In this document: positions 1 through 9,645 of the stretch, piece by piece
Layout: each line of letters opens with the position of its first letter
Numbering within the stretch: the first letter of the stretch is position 1
Assembly (NCBI GenBank): GCA_002280515.1
Contig: NCEA01000014.1
Span: 62,001-126,000, forward strand
Direction of reading: 5' to 3'
From: Rhodobacterales bacterium 32-67-9
GTDB taxonomy: Bacteria; Pseudomonadota; Alphaproteobacteria; Rhodobacterales; Rhodobacteraceae
DNA length: 64,000 nt
Notes under the pieces: generated by a model
Databases searched by the model: none
What the model was told of the DNA's origin: nothing
What the model saw: only the letters and a program-made list of their open reading frames with translations
Position numbers and translations under genes: made by a program

Positions 1-1201
1 CCAGACGCGGGCGCGACCGGACGAGAACCGTCAGCACGATGCCGAGGTTCAGCACGTTCCAACCGATGCCGTTGATGAACGCCATCCGGTAGGATCCGGT
101 CAGATCATAGATCCAGCCCGACATCCAGCCGCCCAGCGCCATGCCGACAATTGTCGCCATCATCACGAACCCGACCCGCGCACCGGCCTCTTTCGCCGGC
201 AGGTATTCCCGCACGATCAGTGCATAGGACGGCACGATCCCGCCCTGCGACAGGCCGAAGACGAGGCTCACCAGATACAGCGAGGTCAGGCCCGCCGAAG
301 GCAGGTAGAGGATCAGCGCCAGCCCCTGCAGGGCCGAACCGATCAGGAGCGTCCGCACGCCACCGAGCACATCCGCCAGCAACCCCGAGACAATGCGCGA
401 AGCGACCCCGCCGAGGAGCATCAGCGACAGCATCTCGGCCCCGATCGCCGGGCCGAAGCCGAGATCGACGCTATAGGCGACGATATGGACCTGCGGCATC
501 GACATCGCAACGCAACAGCCCACCCCCGCCAGCGCCAGCAGCCACTGAAGCGCGCGCGGGCTGAGCCCCGTCGTCGTTGCCCGGATCGCCGCGAGCCGGG
601 TCGTCTCGGCCGACATCGCCTCGGGCAGGCCGCGGCGGAGAAGGAGCGCCAACGGGATCACCACGACCAGAGTCAGCGCGCCAAGAAGCAGGTAGACCAC
701 GCGCCATCCGTCGGTGGCGAGTACGCCGGACAGGGCCACGGGCCAGATCGCGCCCGAAAGATAATTGCCGCTCGCCACCAGCGCCACGGCGATGCCGCGC
801 CGCTTCAGGAACCATTGCGAGGCATCCGCCATAAGCGGGCCGAAGCTCGCCGATGAGCCAAAGCCTATCAGGAACTGCGCCACCGACAGCATCGCGACCG
901 ATCCCGCCGTCGCCGCGAATCCGTAGCTTGCCGCAATCAGGATCGCCGAACCGATCAGTGCCGTGCTCATGCCGAACCGGTCGACGGCCCGCCCGATCCA
1001 GAAAATGCCTAGCGCGAATCCGATCATCGTCACCGTGTAGGGTAGCGATGCATCGGCACGGTCTACGCCGAATTCCGCCTGCACCGCCGGCAGGATCAGG
1101 ATGATCGCCCACATGCCGACATTGCCGACGATCCCGGCAAGGAGCGATATCCCCAAGCGGATCCACGAGGCGCGACTGTCTAGGCTGGCGATACTGCTCA
1201 C
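1..1201 (-). CDS. MFS transporter (3' end beyond window)
   Basis: Reading leftwards from a GTG at 1201, the frame stays open to the window edge, giving 400 codons of a hydrophobic protein with about twelve predicted membrane helices. The pattern (small Gly/Ala-rich helices, a loop with WFLKRRGIAVAL after helix 4, a cytoplasmic loop near residue 200) fits the major facilitator superfamily, probably the monocarboxylate/OFA-like branch. It should move a small organic solute across the inner membrane; the substrate cannot be read from sequence. No ATG lies near the start and no strong ribosome site is visible, so the GTG is tentative. It diverges from accA. Confidence 0.8.
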   Translation of the reverse strand, partial: MSSIASLDSRASWIRLGISLLAGIVGNVGMWAIILILPAVQAEFGVDRADASLPYTVTMIGFALGIFWIGRAVDRFGMSTALIGSAILIAASYGFAATAGSVAMLSVAQFLIGFGSSASFGPLMADASQWFLKRRGIAVALVASGNYLSGAIWPVALSGVLATDGWRVVYLLLGALTLVVVIPLALLLRRGLPEAMSAETTRLAAIRATTTGLSPRALQWLLALAGVGCCVAMSMPQVHIVAYSVDLGFGPAIGAEMLSLMLLGGVASRIVSGLLADVLGGVRTLLIGSALQGLALILYLPSAGLTSLYLVSLVFGLSQGGIVPSYALIVREYLPAKEAGARVGFVMMATIVGMALGGWMSGWIYDLTGSYRMAFINGIGWNVLNLGIVLTVLVRSRPRL

Positions 1202-1310
1202 GATTGCGCGACGCTAGCCGCCGCGCGGAGCCTTGTCCATCGCCGCAGCGCGGTTGCATTGCCCCGCTGGTGCCGTCATATAAGCCGGTGACCGTTCCCG
1301 GGAGAGCGCC

Positions 1311-2270
1311 ATGAACTACCTCGAATTCGAAAAACCGCTGGCCGAGATCGAAGGCAAGGCCGAGGAACTTCGGGCGCTGGCGCGCAAGAACGAGGGGATG
1401 GATGTCTCGAAAGAGGCGACTGCGCTCGACAAGAAGGCGGGCGACCTTCTCCGTGACCTCTACAAGAACCTCGATCCCTGGCGCAAATGCCAGGTGGCGC
1501 GGCATCCCGACCGGCCGCACTGCAAGGATTACATCGACCGGCTCTTTACCGAGTTCACCACCCTCGCCGGCGACCGCAACTTCGCCGACGATCACGCGGT
1601 GATGGGCGGCCTCGCCCGGTTCGAGGACCAGCCGGTTGTGGTGATCGGGCAGGAAAAGGGTTCCGACACCAAGACGCGGATCGAGCGCAATTTCGGCATG
1701 GCCCGGCCCGAAGGGTACAGGAAGGCGATCCGCCTGATGGACCTCGCCGACCGATTCCGGCTGCCGGTCATCACCCTCGTCGACACGCCGGGCGCCTATC
1801 CCGGCAAGGGCGCCGAGGAACGCGGGCAAAGCGAGGCGATCGCGCGTTCGACGGAAAAGTGCCTGCAGATCGGCGTGCCGCTGATCTCGGTCATCATCGG
1901 CGAGGGCGGGTCGGGCGGCGCGGTGGCATTCGCGACCGCGAACCGGATCGCGATGCTGGAACATTCGATCTATTCGGTGATCACGCCCGAGGGCTGCGCC
2001 TCGATCCTGTGGAAGGATGCCGAACGGATGCGCGAGGCCGCGAACGCGCTGCGGCTGACGGCGCAGGACCTGCTGAAGCTCGGTGTGATCGACCGGATCA
2101 TTCCCGAACCGCTCGGCGGGGCGCAGCGCCAACAGGGCGAGGCGATCGACGGCGTCGGCAAGGCCATCGCCGCGATGCTAAAGGAGCTTTCGGGCAAGAA
2201 GCCGGCCGAACTGGTCAAGGACCGGCGCGAGAAGTTCCTGGCGATGGGCTCGAAGGGGCTGGCGGCCTAA
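1311..2270 (+). CDS. accA: Acetyl-CoA carboxylase carboxyltransferase subunit alpha
   Basis: This 319-residue protein has the normal length for AccA, the alpha half of the carboxyltransferase that moves CO2 from biotin to acetyl-CoA in the first step of fatty acid synthesis. The crotonase-like core has the expected glycine-rich oxyanion stretch ([12 protein letters not shown]) and the conserved [11 protein letters not shown] and [12 protein letters not shown] segments. The N-terminal helical region (about residues 1-70) is intact. A GGGAG ribosome site lies about 8 bases upstream of the ATG. Its stop codon overlaps that of the convergent DUF2585 gene. Confidence 0.97.
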   Translation: MNYLEFEKPLAEIEGKAEELRALARKNEGMDVSKEATALDKKAGDLLRDLYKNLDPWRKCQVARHPDRPHCKDYIDRLFTEFTTLAGDRNFADDHAVMGGLARFEDQPVVVIGQEKGSDTKTRIERNFGMARPEGYRKAIRLMDLADRFRLPVITLVDTPGAYPGKGAEERGQSEAIARSTEKCLQIGVPLISVIIGEGGSGGAVAFATANRIAMLEHSIYSVITPEGCASILWKDAERMREAANALRLTAQDLLKLGVIDRIIPEPLGGAQRQQGEAIDGVGKAIAAMLKELSGKKPAELVKDRREKFLAMGSKGLAA

Positions 2271-2827
2271 AGCCCGCCCTGCCAGGCGCGGACCGCGTCG
2301 AGCGGCCAGAGCAGCATCAGGATGTTGAGCGCGAGTCCGTCGCGGATGCGCCATGTCGTCAGCGCCTCGAACCCGATGACCACCGCGATGCTGACCCAGA
2401 CCGGGGCCTTCCGCGCCAGCCAGAACCCCGCGACCATCGCGAGGATGTCGCAGACCGAGTTGATGACGCTGTCGCCGTAATAGTCGAGCGATATGGTGAC
2501 GGCGCGGTAACGCTCGATGATCAGGGGCGAATTTTCGAGGATTTCCCAGCCCGCTTCAACAAGTGTCGCGATCAGAAGCCGCCAGCCGAGCGGCATCCGC
2601 CGCGCCACGACCCAGAGCGCGGCGAAGAACAGGATGCCGTGGATGATATGCGACGGCGTGTACCAGTCGGCCAGATGCTGGGAGTTCTCGCTCGACATCG
2701 TTTCGCCGTGCCAGAGCTTGACATAGCCGCAGGCACAGATCGGCACCCGCCCCATCGCCAGGAGGATCAGCGCGGCCGCGATGATCGCAAGCGCGACAAG
2801 AAGCCAGGGCAGGTGCGCGCGGCTCAC
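2267..2827 (-). CDS. DUF2585 family membrane protein
   Basis: A 186-residue integral membrane protein matching the DUF2585 (UPF0314) family of alphaproteobacteria. It has a first helix at residues 4-22, a conserved block with HIIHG and [15 protein letters not shown], and further helices towards the C terminus. No biochemical function is established for the family. I chose the GTG at 2827 because it overlaps the TGA of the upstream flavoprotein gene (GTGA), as at other junctions in this operon. The longer reading frame upstream is only the shadow of that gene. It is the last gene of the ftsE-ftsX-plsC-PPOX unit. Confidence 0.85.
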   Translation of the reverse strand: MSRAHLPWLLVALAIIAAALILLAMGRVPICACGYVKLWHGETMSSENSQHLADWYTPSHIIHGILFFAALWVVARRMPLGWRLLIATLVEAGWEILENSPLIIERYRAVTISLDYYGDSVINSVCDILAMVAGFWLARKAPVWVSIAVVIGFEALTTWRIRDGLALNILMLLWPLDAVRAWQGGL

Positions 2828-3429
2828 CACAGCGATGCCGCCGCCCGGCTCGGCCACTCGGCGTCGTAGGCGGCGCCGTCGATCGCCCCCCGGCTCAACT
2901 CGTCCAGCATCTCGCCTATACTGGGCAGGCCGCCGGACCGGTCGCCGTCGCGCCAGATCCGCGCCCGCAAGAGCGCCCGGGCGCATTGCACATAGATTTC
3001 GGCGATCTTGATGACGATGACGGTCCGGGGCAGTTTGCCGTCGCGGGCAAAGCTTTGCCGCAGCCCTTGGTCCGCCGTCACCACGGCGGTTCCGTTCACC
3101 CGGATCACGTTGTCCGACCCGGCGATCAGGAACATCAGGCTGACGCGCGCATCGCGGACGATATTGCGCAAGCTGTCGATGCGTTGGTTGCCGCGCCAGT
3201 CGGGCAGCGCCAGCGTGCCGGGGTCGATTTCGCGCACCACCGGGCCGTCATCGCCGCGTGGGCTCGCATCCGTGCCCTCCGGGCCGACGGTCGAGAGGAT
3301 GCAAAGCCGCGAGCAGCCGATCCAGGCGCGGTAGGCAGGGGTCATCCGCCGCGCGACCTTGACCAGCGCCGCCGCGCCCGGTTGGCCGTAAAGCTCCTCC
3401 AGCGCCGCAAGCGTTTCGATGGCCTTCAT
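2824..3429 (-). CDS. PPOX-type FMN-dependent flavoprotein (MSMEG_1061 type)
   Basis: This 201-residue protein belongs to the pyridoxamine 5'-phosphate oxidase-like split-barrel superfamily, in the subgroup usually annotated as MSMEG_1061-type. Supporting motifs are a helical N terminus, the strand CSRLCILSTVGPEGTDASPRG, which binds flavin in this group, and the RIDSLRNIVRDARVSLMFLI block. It probably acts on a small cytosolic substrate with FMN or F420; the reaction is unknown. Its ATG at 3429 overlaps the stop of plsC, so the two are translationally linked. Confidence 0.85.
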   Translation of the reverse strand: MKAIETLAALEELYGQPGAAALVKVARRMTPAYRAWIGCSRLCILSTVGPEGTDASPRGDDGPVVREIDPGTLALPDWRGNQRIDSLRNIVRDARVSLMFLIAGSDNVIRVNGTAVVTADQGLRQSFARDGKLPRTVIVIKIAEIYVQCARALLRARIWRDGDRSGGLPSIGEMLDELSRGAIDGAAYDAEWPSRAAASLW

Positions 3430-4166
3430 GCATCGCCCCGCGCGACAAACCCGGCCTCGGCCATCAACCGGTCCGATGCCTCTTCGACTGCCGGTTCGAT
3501 CCGGCCCATGAAGGCATCGACCGACTGGCCGGCCGCGATGCGCGGCAGGAACTCCACCACCGCGAGACCGGGCTTGCGCAAGACGCCGTGGCGCGGCCAG
3601 AAGACGCCGACATTGGTGGCCGCCGGAACGCAGTCCTGACCGAGCTGGTTGTAAAGGGCGCCAACCCCGACCTTGTAGGGCTTCCGCGCCCCCGCCGCGA
3701 CGCGGGTGCCTTGCGGATAGATGATCAGCTGTCCGGGCCAGGCCGTGCCCGCCTTGACGTCGGCGATCATCTTGGTCACCGCCTGCCCGCGCTTGCCGCG
3801 GTCGACCGGGATGCAGCCGAGGCGCTTGGCATACCAGCCGACGATGGGCGCCCAGAGCAGTTCCTTCTTCATGATGAACTTCGGCCGCGGCACGACCGAG
3901 ACGATCATGATGATGTCGAAAAAGCTCTGATGCTTGGCGCCGATTACGACCTCGTCCGCCGGCACCTCTCCCCGGATCTCCGACCGCAGGCCGACGAGAA
4001 CCGCTGCCGACCCCCGGACCCAGCGGCAATAGGCATGGACGGCGTCGAAGACCGCCTCGCGCCGCAACACTACGAAGGGCGTCCAGAACAGCGCGTAGAG
4101 CGCCATCGCCAGATACATCTGGACGATGAAGATCACCGACAGGACGTATTGCAGCGCCAACCTCAT
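3426..4166 (-). CDS. plsC: 1-acyl-sn-glycerol-3-phosphate acyltransferase
   Basis: A 246-residue PlsC/LPLAT acyltransferase, which makes phosphatidic acid from lysophosphatidic acid at the inner membrane. It has an N-terminal membrane helix (residues 5-30), the catalytic HX4D box as HQSFFD, a KKELLWAP segment, the GCIPVDRG block and PQGTR in place of the usual EGTR. The ATG at 4166 overlaps the ftsX stop (ATGA). Its position behind ftsEX links membrane lipid supply with the division genes. Substitution of Pro-Gln for the EGT glutamate is seen in some alphaproteobacterial members. Confidence 0.92.
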   Translation of the reverse strand: MRLALQYVLSVIFIVQMYLAMALYALFWTPFVVLRREAVFDAVHAYCRWVRGSAAVLVGLRSEIRGEVPADEVVIGAKHQSFFDIIMIVSVVPRPKFIMKKELLWAPIVGWYAKRLGCIPVDRGKRGQAVTKMIADVKAGTAWPGQLIIYPQGTRVAAGARKPYKVGVGALYNQLGQDCVPAATNVGVFWPRHGVLRKPGLAVVEFLPRIAAGQSVDAFMGRIEPAVEEASDRLMAEAGFVARGDA

Positions 4167-5068
4167 TGCACCTCCCTCAGCGTGCGGAGCGCCGCGGCGC
4201 GCGTCGCCCAGAAGGCCACGATAGCGGCAAAGGGCGGGATTGCCAGCGGCCAGAACCATCCGCTGCCGGCAAAGCCGAGGCCGGTGAGAAAGCCGCCGGC
4301 CTCCTCTGCCGCCGGCAGGAGCGCCACGGCAATCATGCCAGCAACGGTTCCACCCGCCGCGCCGGCGAGCGCGCGCAGGGTGAAGCGGCGCACGAAGGCG
4401 CGGGCGATATAGATGTCGCGCGCCCCGACAAGGCGGAGCGTGCGGATCACCTGGCCGTTGGCGGCAAGGGCCGCCTGCGCCGCAAGCGTCACCATCGCTG
4501 CCAGCGCCCCGCCGATCAGCGCCAGCGACAGGAACCCGAGCGACCGCAACCGCTCCGCCGCCGCGACGAGCGGCCGGCGCCAGCGCTGGTGATCGTCGAG
4601 CGTCGCGCCCGGAACCTCGGCCGAGAGGCGCAGCTTCAGCCCCTCGGCATCGACCCCGTCCCCGGTCTCGGTCACCTCGATCAGTTGCGGGATCGGCAGG
4701 CTTTCGACCGGCAGGTCCGGCCCGAACCAGGGCGCGAGCAGCGCCTGCGTCTCGGTCGCGTCGAGCGCCCGGGCCGTAGCGACGCCCGGCGTCACCGCGA
4801 GGATATCGAGCACCAGCCGGGTCTGCGCCGCCATCTGCTCGGCCGGCGCCGAGATGCGCACCGTGGCACTTTGCGACAGGGCGCCGGCCCAGCGGTCGGC
4901 AAGCCGCCCGGTCGCCAGCGACAAGGCCAGCGCGAAAACCGCGAGAAACGCCATCGCCCCGGCCGACAGGACCGTCAGCCAGGCGGCTGCGCCGGACGGC
5001 GGCACCACCCGGTCGGCCTTGGGATCGCCGGCCAGACGCACACCCAGTCGGTTCAGGAAACCGCTCAC
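4163..5068 (-). CDS. ftsX: Cell division protein FtsX
   Basis: A 301-residue FtsX, the permease-like partner of FtsE that activates peptidoglycan hydrolases at the septum. The architecture is typical: a cytoplasmic N terminus, a first helix at about residues 28-52, a periplasmic loop to about residue 165, then three helices with the RLVGARDIYIARAF segment between them. The start is a GTG at 5068 overlapping the ftsE TGA (GTGA). The sequence is divergent and rich in Ala and Gly, as usual for alphaproteobacterial FtsX. Confidence 0.9.
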   Translation of the reverse strand: MSGFLNRLGVRLAGDPKADRVVPPSGAAAWLTVLSAGAMAFLAVFALALSLATGRLADRWAGALSQSATVRISAPAEQMAAQTRLVLDILAVTPGVATARALDATETQALLAPWFGPDLPVESLPIPQLIEVTETGDGVDAEGLKLRLSAEVPGATLDDHQRWRRPLVAAAERLRSLGFLSLALIGGALAAMVTLAAQAALAANGQVIRTLRLVGARDIYIARAFVRRFTLRALAGAAGGTVAGMIAVALLPAAEEAGGFLTGLGFAGSGWFWPLAIPPFAAIVAFWATRAAALRTLREVQ

Positions 5069-5736
5069 AGCTCCGCCCCCGCCATCTGCACCTGCCCGCC
5101 CTTGATCCTGAGCACGCGGGCCGCGATCTGCGCCTTGGCCGCCCGGATGAGGTTGAGGTCATGCGTCGCGACGAGGATCGCCTTGCCCATCCGGTTCAGT
5201 TCCACCAGCAGGGTCAGCAGCCGCAGCGACATCTCCCAGTCGAGATTGCCAGTCGGTTCGTCCGCCAGAAGCATGTCCGGCGACATGATCACTGCCCGCG
5301 CCAGTGCCGCCCGCTGACGCTCCCCACCCGACAGCGAGGGCGGCAGCGACCGGGTTTGCCCCGACAGGCCGACCCACGACAAGAGTTCCTTCAACTCGGT
5401 CGCATCGGCCGACCGGCCGGCAACGGTCAGCGGAAGCGCCACGTTTTCGGCGAGTGGCAGGTGGTCGAGGAACTGGCAATCCTGATGCACCACCCCGATC
5501 CGCCGGCGAAGACGCGCGACATCGTCGCGCGACATCTCGGCCCGATCCTGGCCGAACGCGCTGATCCGGCCCGAAACCGGGATCAGCTCGCCATAGCAGA
5601 GCTTGAGGAAGGTCGACTTCCCGGCACCGGACGGGCCGGTGAGGAAATGGAACGATCCCGGCGCCAGCGTCAGGGTCATGTCTGCCAGAAGCGGACTGCC
5701 GCCATAGCCGTGTGATACGTTCTGGAACTCGATCAA
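5065..5736 (-). CDS. ftsE: Cell division ATP-binding protein FtsE
   Basis: A 223-residue ABC ATPase of the FtsE type. Walker A is GPSGAGKST (about residues 35-43), the signature is LSGGERQRAALARA, Walker B is MLLADEPTGNLD and the H-loop is VATHD. It works with FtsX at the divisome. The start is a TTG at 5736, preceded at suitable distance by GGGAGGA. A TTG start suggests deliberately modest translation of the first gene of the operon. It diverges from the zinc-ribbon protein across about 170 bases. Confidence 0.95.
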   Translation of the reverse strand: MIEFQNVSHGYGGSPLLADMTLTLAPGSFHFLTGPSGAGKSTFLKLCYGELIPVSGRISAFGQDRAEMSRDDVARLRRRIGVVHQDCQFLDHLPLAENVALPLTVAGRSADATELKELLSWVGLSGQTRSLPPSLSGGERQRAALARAVIMSPDMLLADEPTGNLDWEMSLRLLTLLVELNRMGKAILVATHDLNLIRAAKAQIAARVLRIKGGQVQMAGAEL

Positions 5737-5907
5737 GACCCTGTCCTCCCGCCCGGCATGGCGAATCTGCCATGCCTTGGCGCCGTTTTTTCGGTTTCGG
5801 CCACAAAGGCTTGGACGGAAACCCTTTGCTTGCTACAACACGATACTAACAATGGCCAGAACGGCCGATATGATCCAAAGGTGGCTGGTGGAGCGGGTTG
5901 GTACAGC

Positions 5908-6987
5908 ATGCGTTTGATTTGCCCAAGCTGCGGCGCGCAATATGAAGTGGACGAAAGCGTCATCCCCGACGCGGGTCGGGATGTCCAGTGTTCCAATTGC
6001 GGCCATGCGTGGTTTCAACGGTCGGCACGGCAGCTGACGGCTGCGGCCGAGGAAGAGGCGCGCCGGACGGAGGCCGAAGCGGCGGCGCCGGAAGCGCCCG
6101 CTGAGGCCGACGTGTCGGAGGCCAGGGATCTCGCGCCGGAGCAGCCGGAACCGGAAGAACCCGCAGCGGCCGAGCCGGAAACCGCGGAGCATGGCAGCGA
6201 GCCGGACGAACCATCGGAAACCTCCGAAGTCGAGGCCGAATCGGACGCTGACGCCGAACTGGCTTCGGCCGGGCCGGAAGAACCGGAAACGTCCGAGGAG
6301 GAGATGCCCGCCGAGACGGCCGAAGTCGCATCCGAGCCGCCCGTCGAGGCTGCTGAGGCCGATGCCGATACGCACGATGAGCCCGGCGAGGCCGACGTGG
6401 AAAACGTGGCGCCGCAATCGCCGGAGCGGGTGCGCCGCACCCTCGACGATGCGGTGAAGAACGTGCTGCGCGAAGAGGCCCAGCGCGAGACGCGGGCCCG
6501 GCAGGCCGAAGGCAGCGCATTGGAATCCCAGCCCGACCTCGGGCTGGCGACGACCGTCAGCGCGATCGTCGCGGCCAGCGCCGAGGAACCCGACCGCGTG
6601 GCGCGGGTGCGCGGCGACGAAAACGATCTTGACGACGACGCCCTCGTGTCGCGCGCGTCGCGGCGCGAACTGCTGCCGGACATCGAGGAAATCAACTCGA
6701 CCCTGCGCGCCACCTCGGAACGGGACGGGGAGCCTGCGGCCATCGACGCGCCCGAAACGCTCGCCCGGCGGCGCAGCGGCTTCCGCATGGGCTTTTCGAC
6801 CGCGATGCTGGTCGCGGTGATCCTCTTCGGTCTCTACCTGCTGGCGCCGCTGATCTCGTCGAGCGTTCCGGCGGCGGAACCGGCCCTGACGAGCTATGTT
6901 GCGGGCGTCGATGCCGCGCGGTCCTGGCTCGACGGGCAGATGAAGTCCCTGACGCAGTCGCTGCAGGGCGACAGGAACGGCGGCTGA
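5908..6987 (+). CDS. Zinc-ribbon (MJ0042-type) single-pass membrane protein with acidic linker
   Basis: A 359-residue protein. The N terminus is a zinc ribbon of the MJ0042/zinc_ribbon_5 type, with cysteines at 5, 8, 28 and 31. A long linker from about residue 45 to 220 is dominated by Glu, Ala, Pro and Ser and is probably disordered. A conserved DDAVKNVLREEAQRE helix follows, and one membrane helix lies at about residues 297-317 with a short periplasmic tail. The start was placed at the ATG just before the ribbon; longer frames upstream run through non-conserved sequence. Members of this type often sit beside ftsEX in Rhodobacteraceae, but the function is unknown. Confidence 0.85.
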   Translation: MRLICPSCGAQYEVDESVIPDAGRDVQCSNCGHAWFQRSARQLTAAAEEEARRTEAEAAAPEAPAEADVSEARDLAPEQPEPEEPAAAEPETAEHGSEPDEPSETSEVEAESDADAELASAGPEEPETSEEEMPAETAEVASEPPVEAAEADADTHDEPGEADVENVAPQSPERVRRTLDDAVKNVLREEAQRETRARQAEGSALESQPDLGLATTVSAIVAASAEEPDRVARVRGDENDLDDDALVSRASRRELLPDIEEINSTLRATSERDGEPAAIDAPETLARRRSGFRMGFSTAMLVAVILFGLYLLAPLISSSVPAAEPALTSYVAGVDAARSWLDGQMKSLTQSLQGDRNGG

Positions 6988-9600
6988 TCAGAACCGTTCG
7001 AGCAGGCGCTTGAGGTAGTCAAGCTCCTGCGATGGCCGTGTCTGCTCTCCGGACCGGCGGCGGATCTCGTCCAGAAGGTCGCGCGCCCGGCGGTAGACAT
7101 CGGTGCCTTGCAGCAGGTTCTCGTCGGTGCCGATCCGCCCCGACTGGCCGGTGGTGCGGCCAAGGGGATCGCGCGACGTCTCGCGGTTGGCCTCGCCAAG
7201 GGCCTCGCCCTGGTTGCCGGGCTGGTCCGGCTGGTTCTGCGCCAGCGCTTCGCCGAGGCTGCGCATACCCTCGCGCAGGTTCTCGATCGCCTCGGCCTGC
7301 CGGTTGAGCGCTTCGGCCATGTCGCCTTGCCGCAGCGCCTCTTCCGCGCCGTCCATCGCCCGGCCGGCTTCGGAGAGCGAGCGGCGCGCCGCGTCGCGTT
7401 CGTCCGACGGGTCGCCCGGCAACCCGCCTTCCTGCCGCCGCAGCGTTTCGCGCAGCGAGCGCTGGCGGTCGGCAAGGCTGCGCGGATCGCCGCCCTCGCC
7501 GGGGCGCAGGCCGTTCGGGTCGCGGCCCTCACCGTCGCCATTCTGGCCCTGCTGGCCGGGCTGGTCCTGCCCCTCTTCCTGCCCCTCGCCTTGCTGGCCT
7601 TGCTGCTGGTCGCCCTGCTGCCCCTGCTGCTGGCCGTTCTGTTGCAGGTCGCGGAACGCCTCGTCGGACAGTTGCTGCTGGTCGCGCAGGGTCTGGCGCA
7701 GATCTTCCATCGCCTGGCCGCCAGGGCCGCGCTGCCCCTGGCCCGACTGGCCCTCGGTCACCTTCAGGTTCTCCATCATCCGGCTGAGCTGGTCGAGCAG
7801 TTCCTGCGCCTCGGCCATGCGGCCTTCCTCCATCAGGCGCTGGATTTCGTCCATCATCTGCTGCAACTGGTCGCCGGTGATCTGCTGGCCGTTCTCCGCC
7901 TGCTGGCTCGGCTCGTCGGCGCCCTTGCGTTCCATGTTCTCGGCCAGCTGGCGGATGTAGTCGTCGGTCGCCTGACGCAACTCGTCCATCAACTTCTGGA
8001 TTTCCTCGGGCGTGGCGCCGTTGCGGATCGCCTCCGAGAGCCGCTCCTGCGCCTGCTGCATCCGCTCCAGCGCATTGGCGAGGCCGCCGTCCTCGATCAG
8101 CTCGGCGATCGCCCAGAAATCCTCTGCGATCTCGTCGCGCATGTCGGTCGAAAGCCGCCCCTGCCCAAGCGCGGCATCAAGCCGGCGCATCGCGACGCGC
8201 AGCATCAGGTAGGCGCGCTCATTGCGCAAAAGCCCCTCGGGCCGGTGGGTCAGCGCATGGAGAACCTGGCTGACGCGCGGGCCGTTGTCGCGGGTCCAGA
8301 GAAGGTCGCGCCGGAGTTCGATCACCGCCGAGGCGACCGGATCGAAGAAGCGCCGGCCCGGCAGGGAAAGGGTCTCGGTGTCGCTGCGCCCGGTCTGGTC
8401 GCGGCCGTCGGCGACCTCGAAGGTCATCTTCACCGGCAGGTTCGCCCAGGGATGTTTCGATGCATCCTCCACAAGCGCTTCGGCGAAGTCCGCGCGGCTG
8501 CCGGTGATCGGCATCGGCAGATCGTAGATAAGCGCCTCGCGCGGCTCGGGTTCGGCGACAAGGCCGTAGCGGCGGTCGATGGCGGCGAGGTCCAGCTCGA
8601 TGATCGCCCGGCCGGAGGTGACGGCGTAATCGTCGGTCGCAGTGAAGGGTTGCGACATGGTGCCATCCGCCTCGCGCATCACCGTGCCGGTGATCGCGAC
8701 CGTCGGCGCATCGTCGGGCAGGACCGTCACCTGCCATGCGCGCCCGCCCTCCCCGGTGATCGCGAGCCGGCCCGAGCGGACGGCGTCGATATCCACGGCG
8801 CGGACGGTGGCGGTATCCTCCGGCGCGGCGGGATCGGCAGGCGCGGGCGGCAGGCCGGAGATGCTTTCCTCGACCCCGAGAGCGTCGGCCGCGCCGTAAA
8901 GGCGCAAGGTGATGCGGCTGCCCTCGGGCAGGTCGATCCGGTCACCGGTGACGGTGTTGAGGTAGAGGCTCGGCAAGCCGGTATAGGCAGGCGGATCGAC
9001 CCAGCCTTCCCAGCTTGGCCCCGCGGCGGCATTCGCGGTGGTGCCGGGCTGGATCAGTCCCGGCACCTCGGCCACCCGCCAGAGCGAACCGAAAAGCAGC
9101 GCCATGACAACCGCCGTCAGCGCCGCATAGCGCAGGGCATAGGGATCGCGGGCGGCGATACGCAGGTCGGGCGCCGGGGCGCGCGCGGCCCCGGCCCGTT
9201 CCGCCATCCGCGCCACATGCGCGCGCCAGACCGCCATCGAACCGGCATCGCCGCCGCCAAGGGCCTGACTGTCCGAGAGCGCGGCGATGGGCCGGCCCGG
9301 CAGGGTCCGGTCCAGCCGCTCCAGCGCCTCCTCGCGGCTTGGCCAGCGAAAGCCGCGGATGCCGCGCCAGAGGGCCCAGAGAAGGCCGAGAAGGAAAAGC
9401 ACGCCGCCAATCCAGACCGCCTCCAGCGGCATCCAGTCCTGAAGCCCGAAGGCCAGCGCGGCGATGGCGGCGAAGAGCAGCGTCCAGACCGGCCAGAACC
9501 CGCGCGTGATCCGCTCGGCCACCATCCCGGCCCGCGTCAGACGCACGGGCCAGACGAGGCGCCTCAGCGCCTCGTGCGGAAGGGCCTTGATCCGGGTCAC
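6988..9600 (-). CDS. TIGR02302 / DUF4175 family membrane protein
   Basis: An 870-residue protein of the TIGR02302 (DUF4175) family, which is restricted to alphaproteobacteria. It has two N-terminal membrane helices (about residues 35-55 and 62-82), a third near residue 155, a beta-rich periplasmic region, then a long helical region. This ends in a low-complexity segment of Gln, Gly, Asp and Glu (about residues 620-720) before a charged C-terminal helical domain. Function is not established. It lies downstream of lysA, the usual arrangement in this order. Its stop codon directly abuts that of the convergent zinc-ribbon gene, the two sharing the palindrome TGATCA. Confidence 0.85.
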   Translation of the reverse strand: MTRIKALPHEALRRLVWPVRLTRAGMVAERITRGFWPVWTLLFAAIAALAFGLQDWMPLEAVWIGGVLFLLGLLWALWRGIRGFRWPSREEALERLDRTLPGRPIAALSDSQALGGGDAGSMAVWRAHVARMAERAGAARAPAPDLRIAARDPYALRYAALTAVVMALLFGSLWRVAEVPGLIQPGTTANAAAGPSWEGWVDPPAYTGLPSLYLNTVTGDRIDLPEGSRITLRLYGAADALGVEESISGLPPAPADPAAPEDTATVRAVDIDAVRSGRLAITGEGGRAWQVTVLPDDAPTVAITGTVMREADGTMSQPFTATDDYAVTSGRAIIELDLAAIDRRYGLVAEPEPREALIYDLPMPITGSRADFAEALVEDASKHPWANLPVKMTFEVADGRDQTGRSDTETLSLPGRRFFDPVASAVIELRRDLLWTRDNGPRVSQVLHALTHRPEGLLRNERAYLMLRVAMRRLDAALGQGRLSTDMRDEIAEDFWAIAELIEDGGLANALERMQQAQERLSEAIRNGATPEEIQKLMDELRQATDDYIRQLAENMERKGADEPSQQAENGQQITGDQLQQMMDEIQRLMEEGRMAEAQELLDQLSRMMENLKVTEGQSGQGQRGPGGQAMEDLRQTLRDQQQLSDEAFRDLQQNGQQQGQQGDQQQGQQGEGQEEGQDQPGQQGQNGDGEGRDPNGLRPGEGGDPRSLADRQRSLRETLRRQEGGLPGDPSDERDAARRSLSEAGRAMDGAEEALRQGDMAEALNRQAEAIENLREGMRSLGEALAQNQPDQPGNQGEALGEANRETSRDPLGRTTGQSGRIGTDENLLQGTDVYRRARDLLDEIRRRSGEQTRPSQELDYLKRLLERF

Positions 9601-9645
9601 GCCTTGTCCGGGCCTCCTTGGCGGCCCCTCACGCGGGAGTGCGTG

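Noticed and set aside
471..2132. Long open frame on the minus strand across the MFS and accA genes
   Set aside because: The composition is Arg/Pro-rich without any family motif, and it overlaps accA, which is certain. It is a GC-driven shadow frame.
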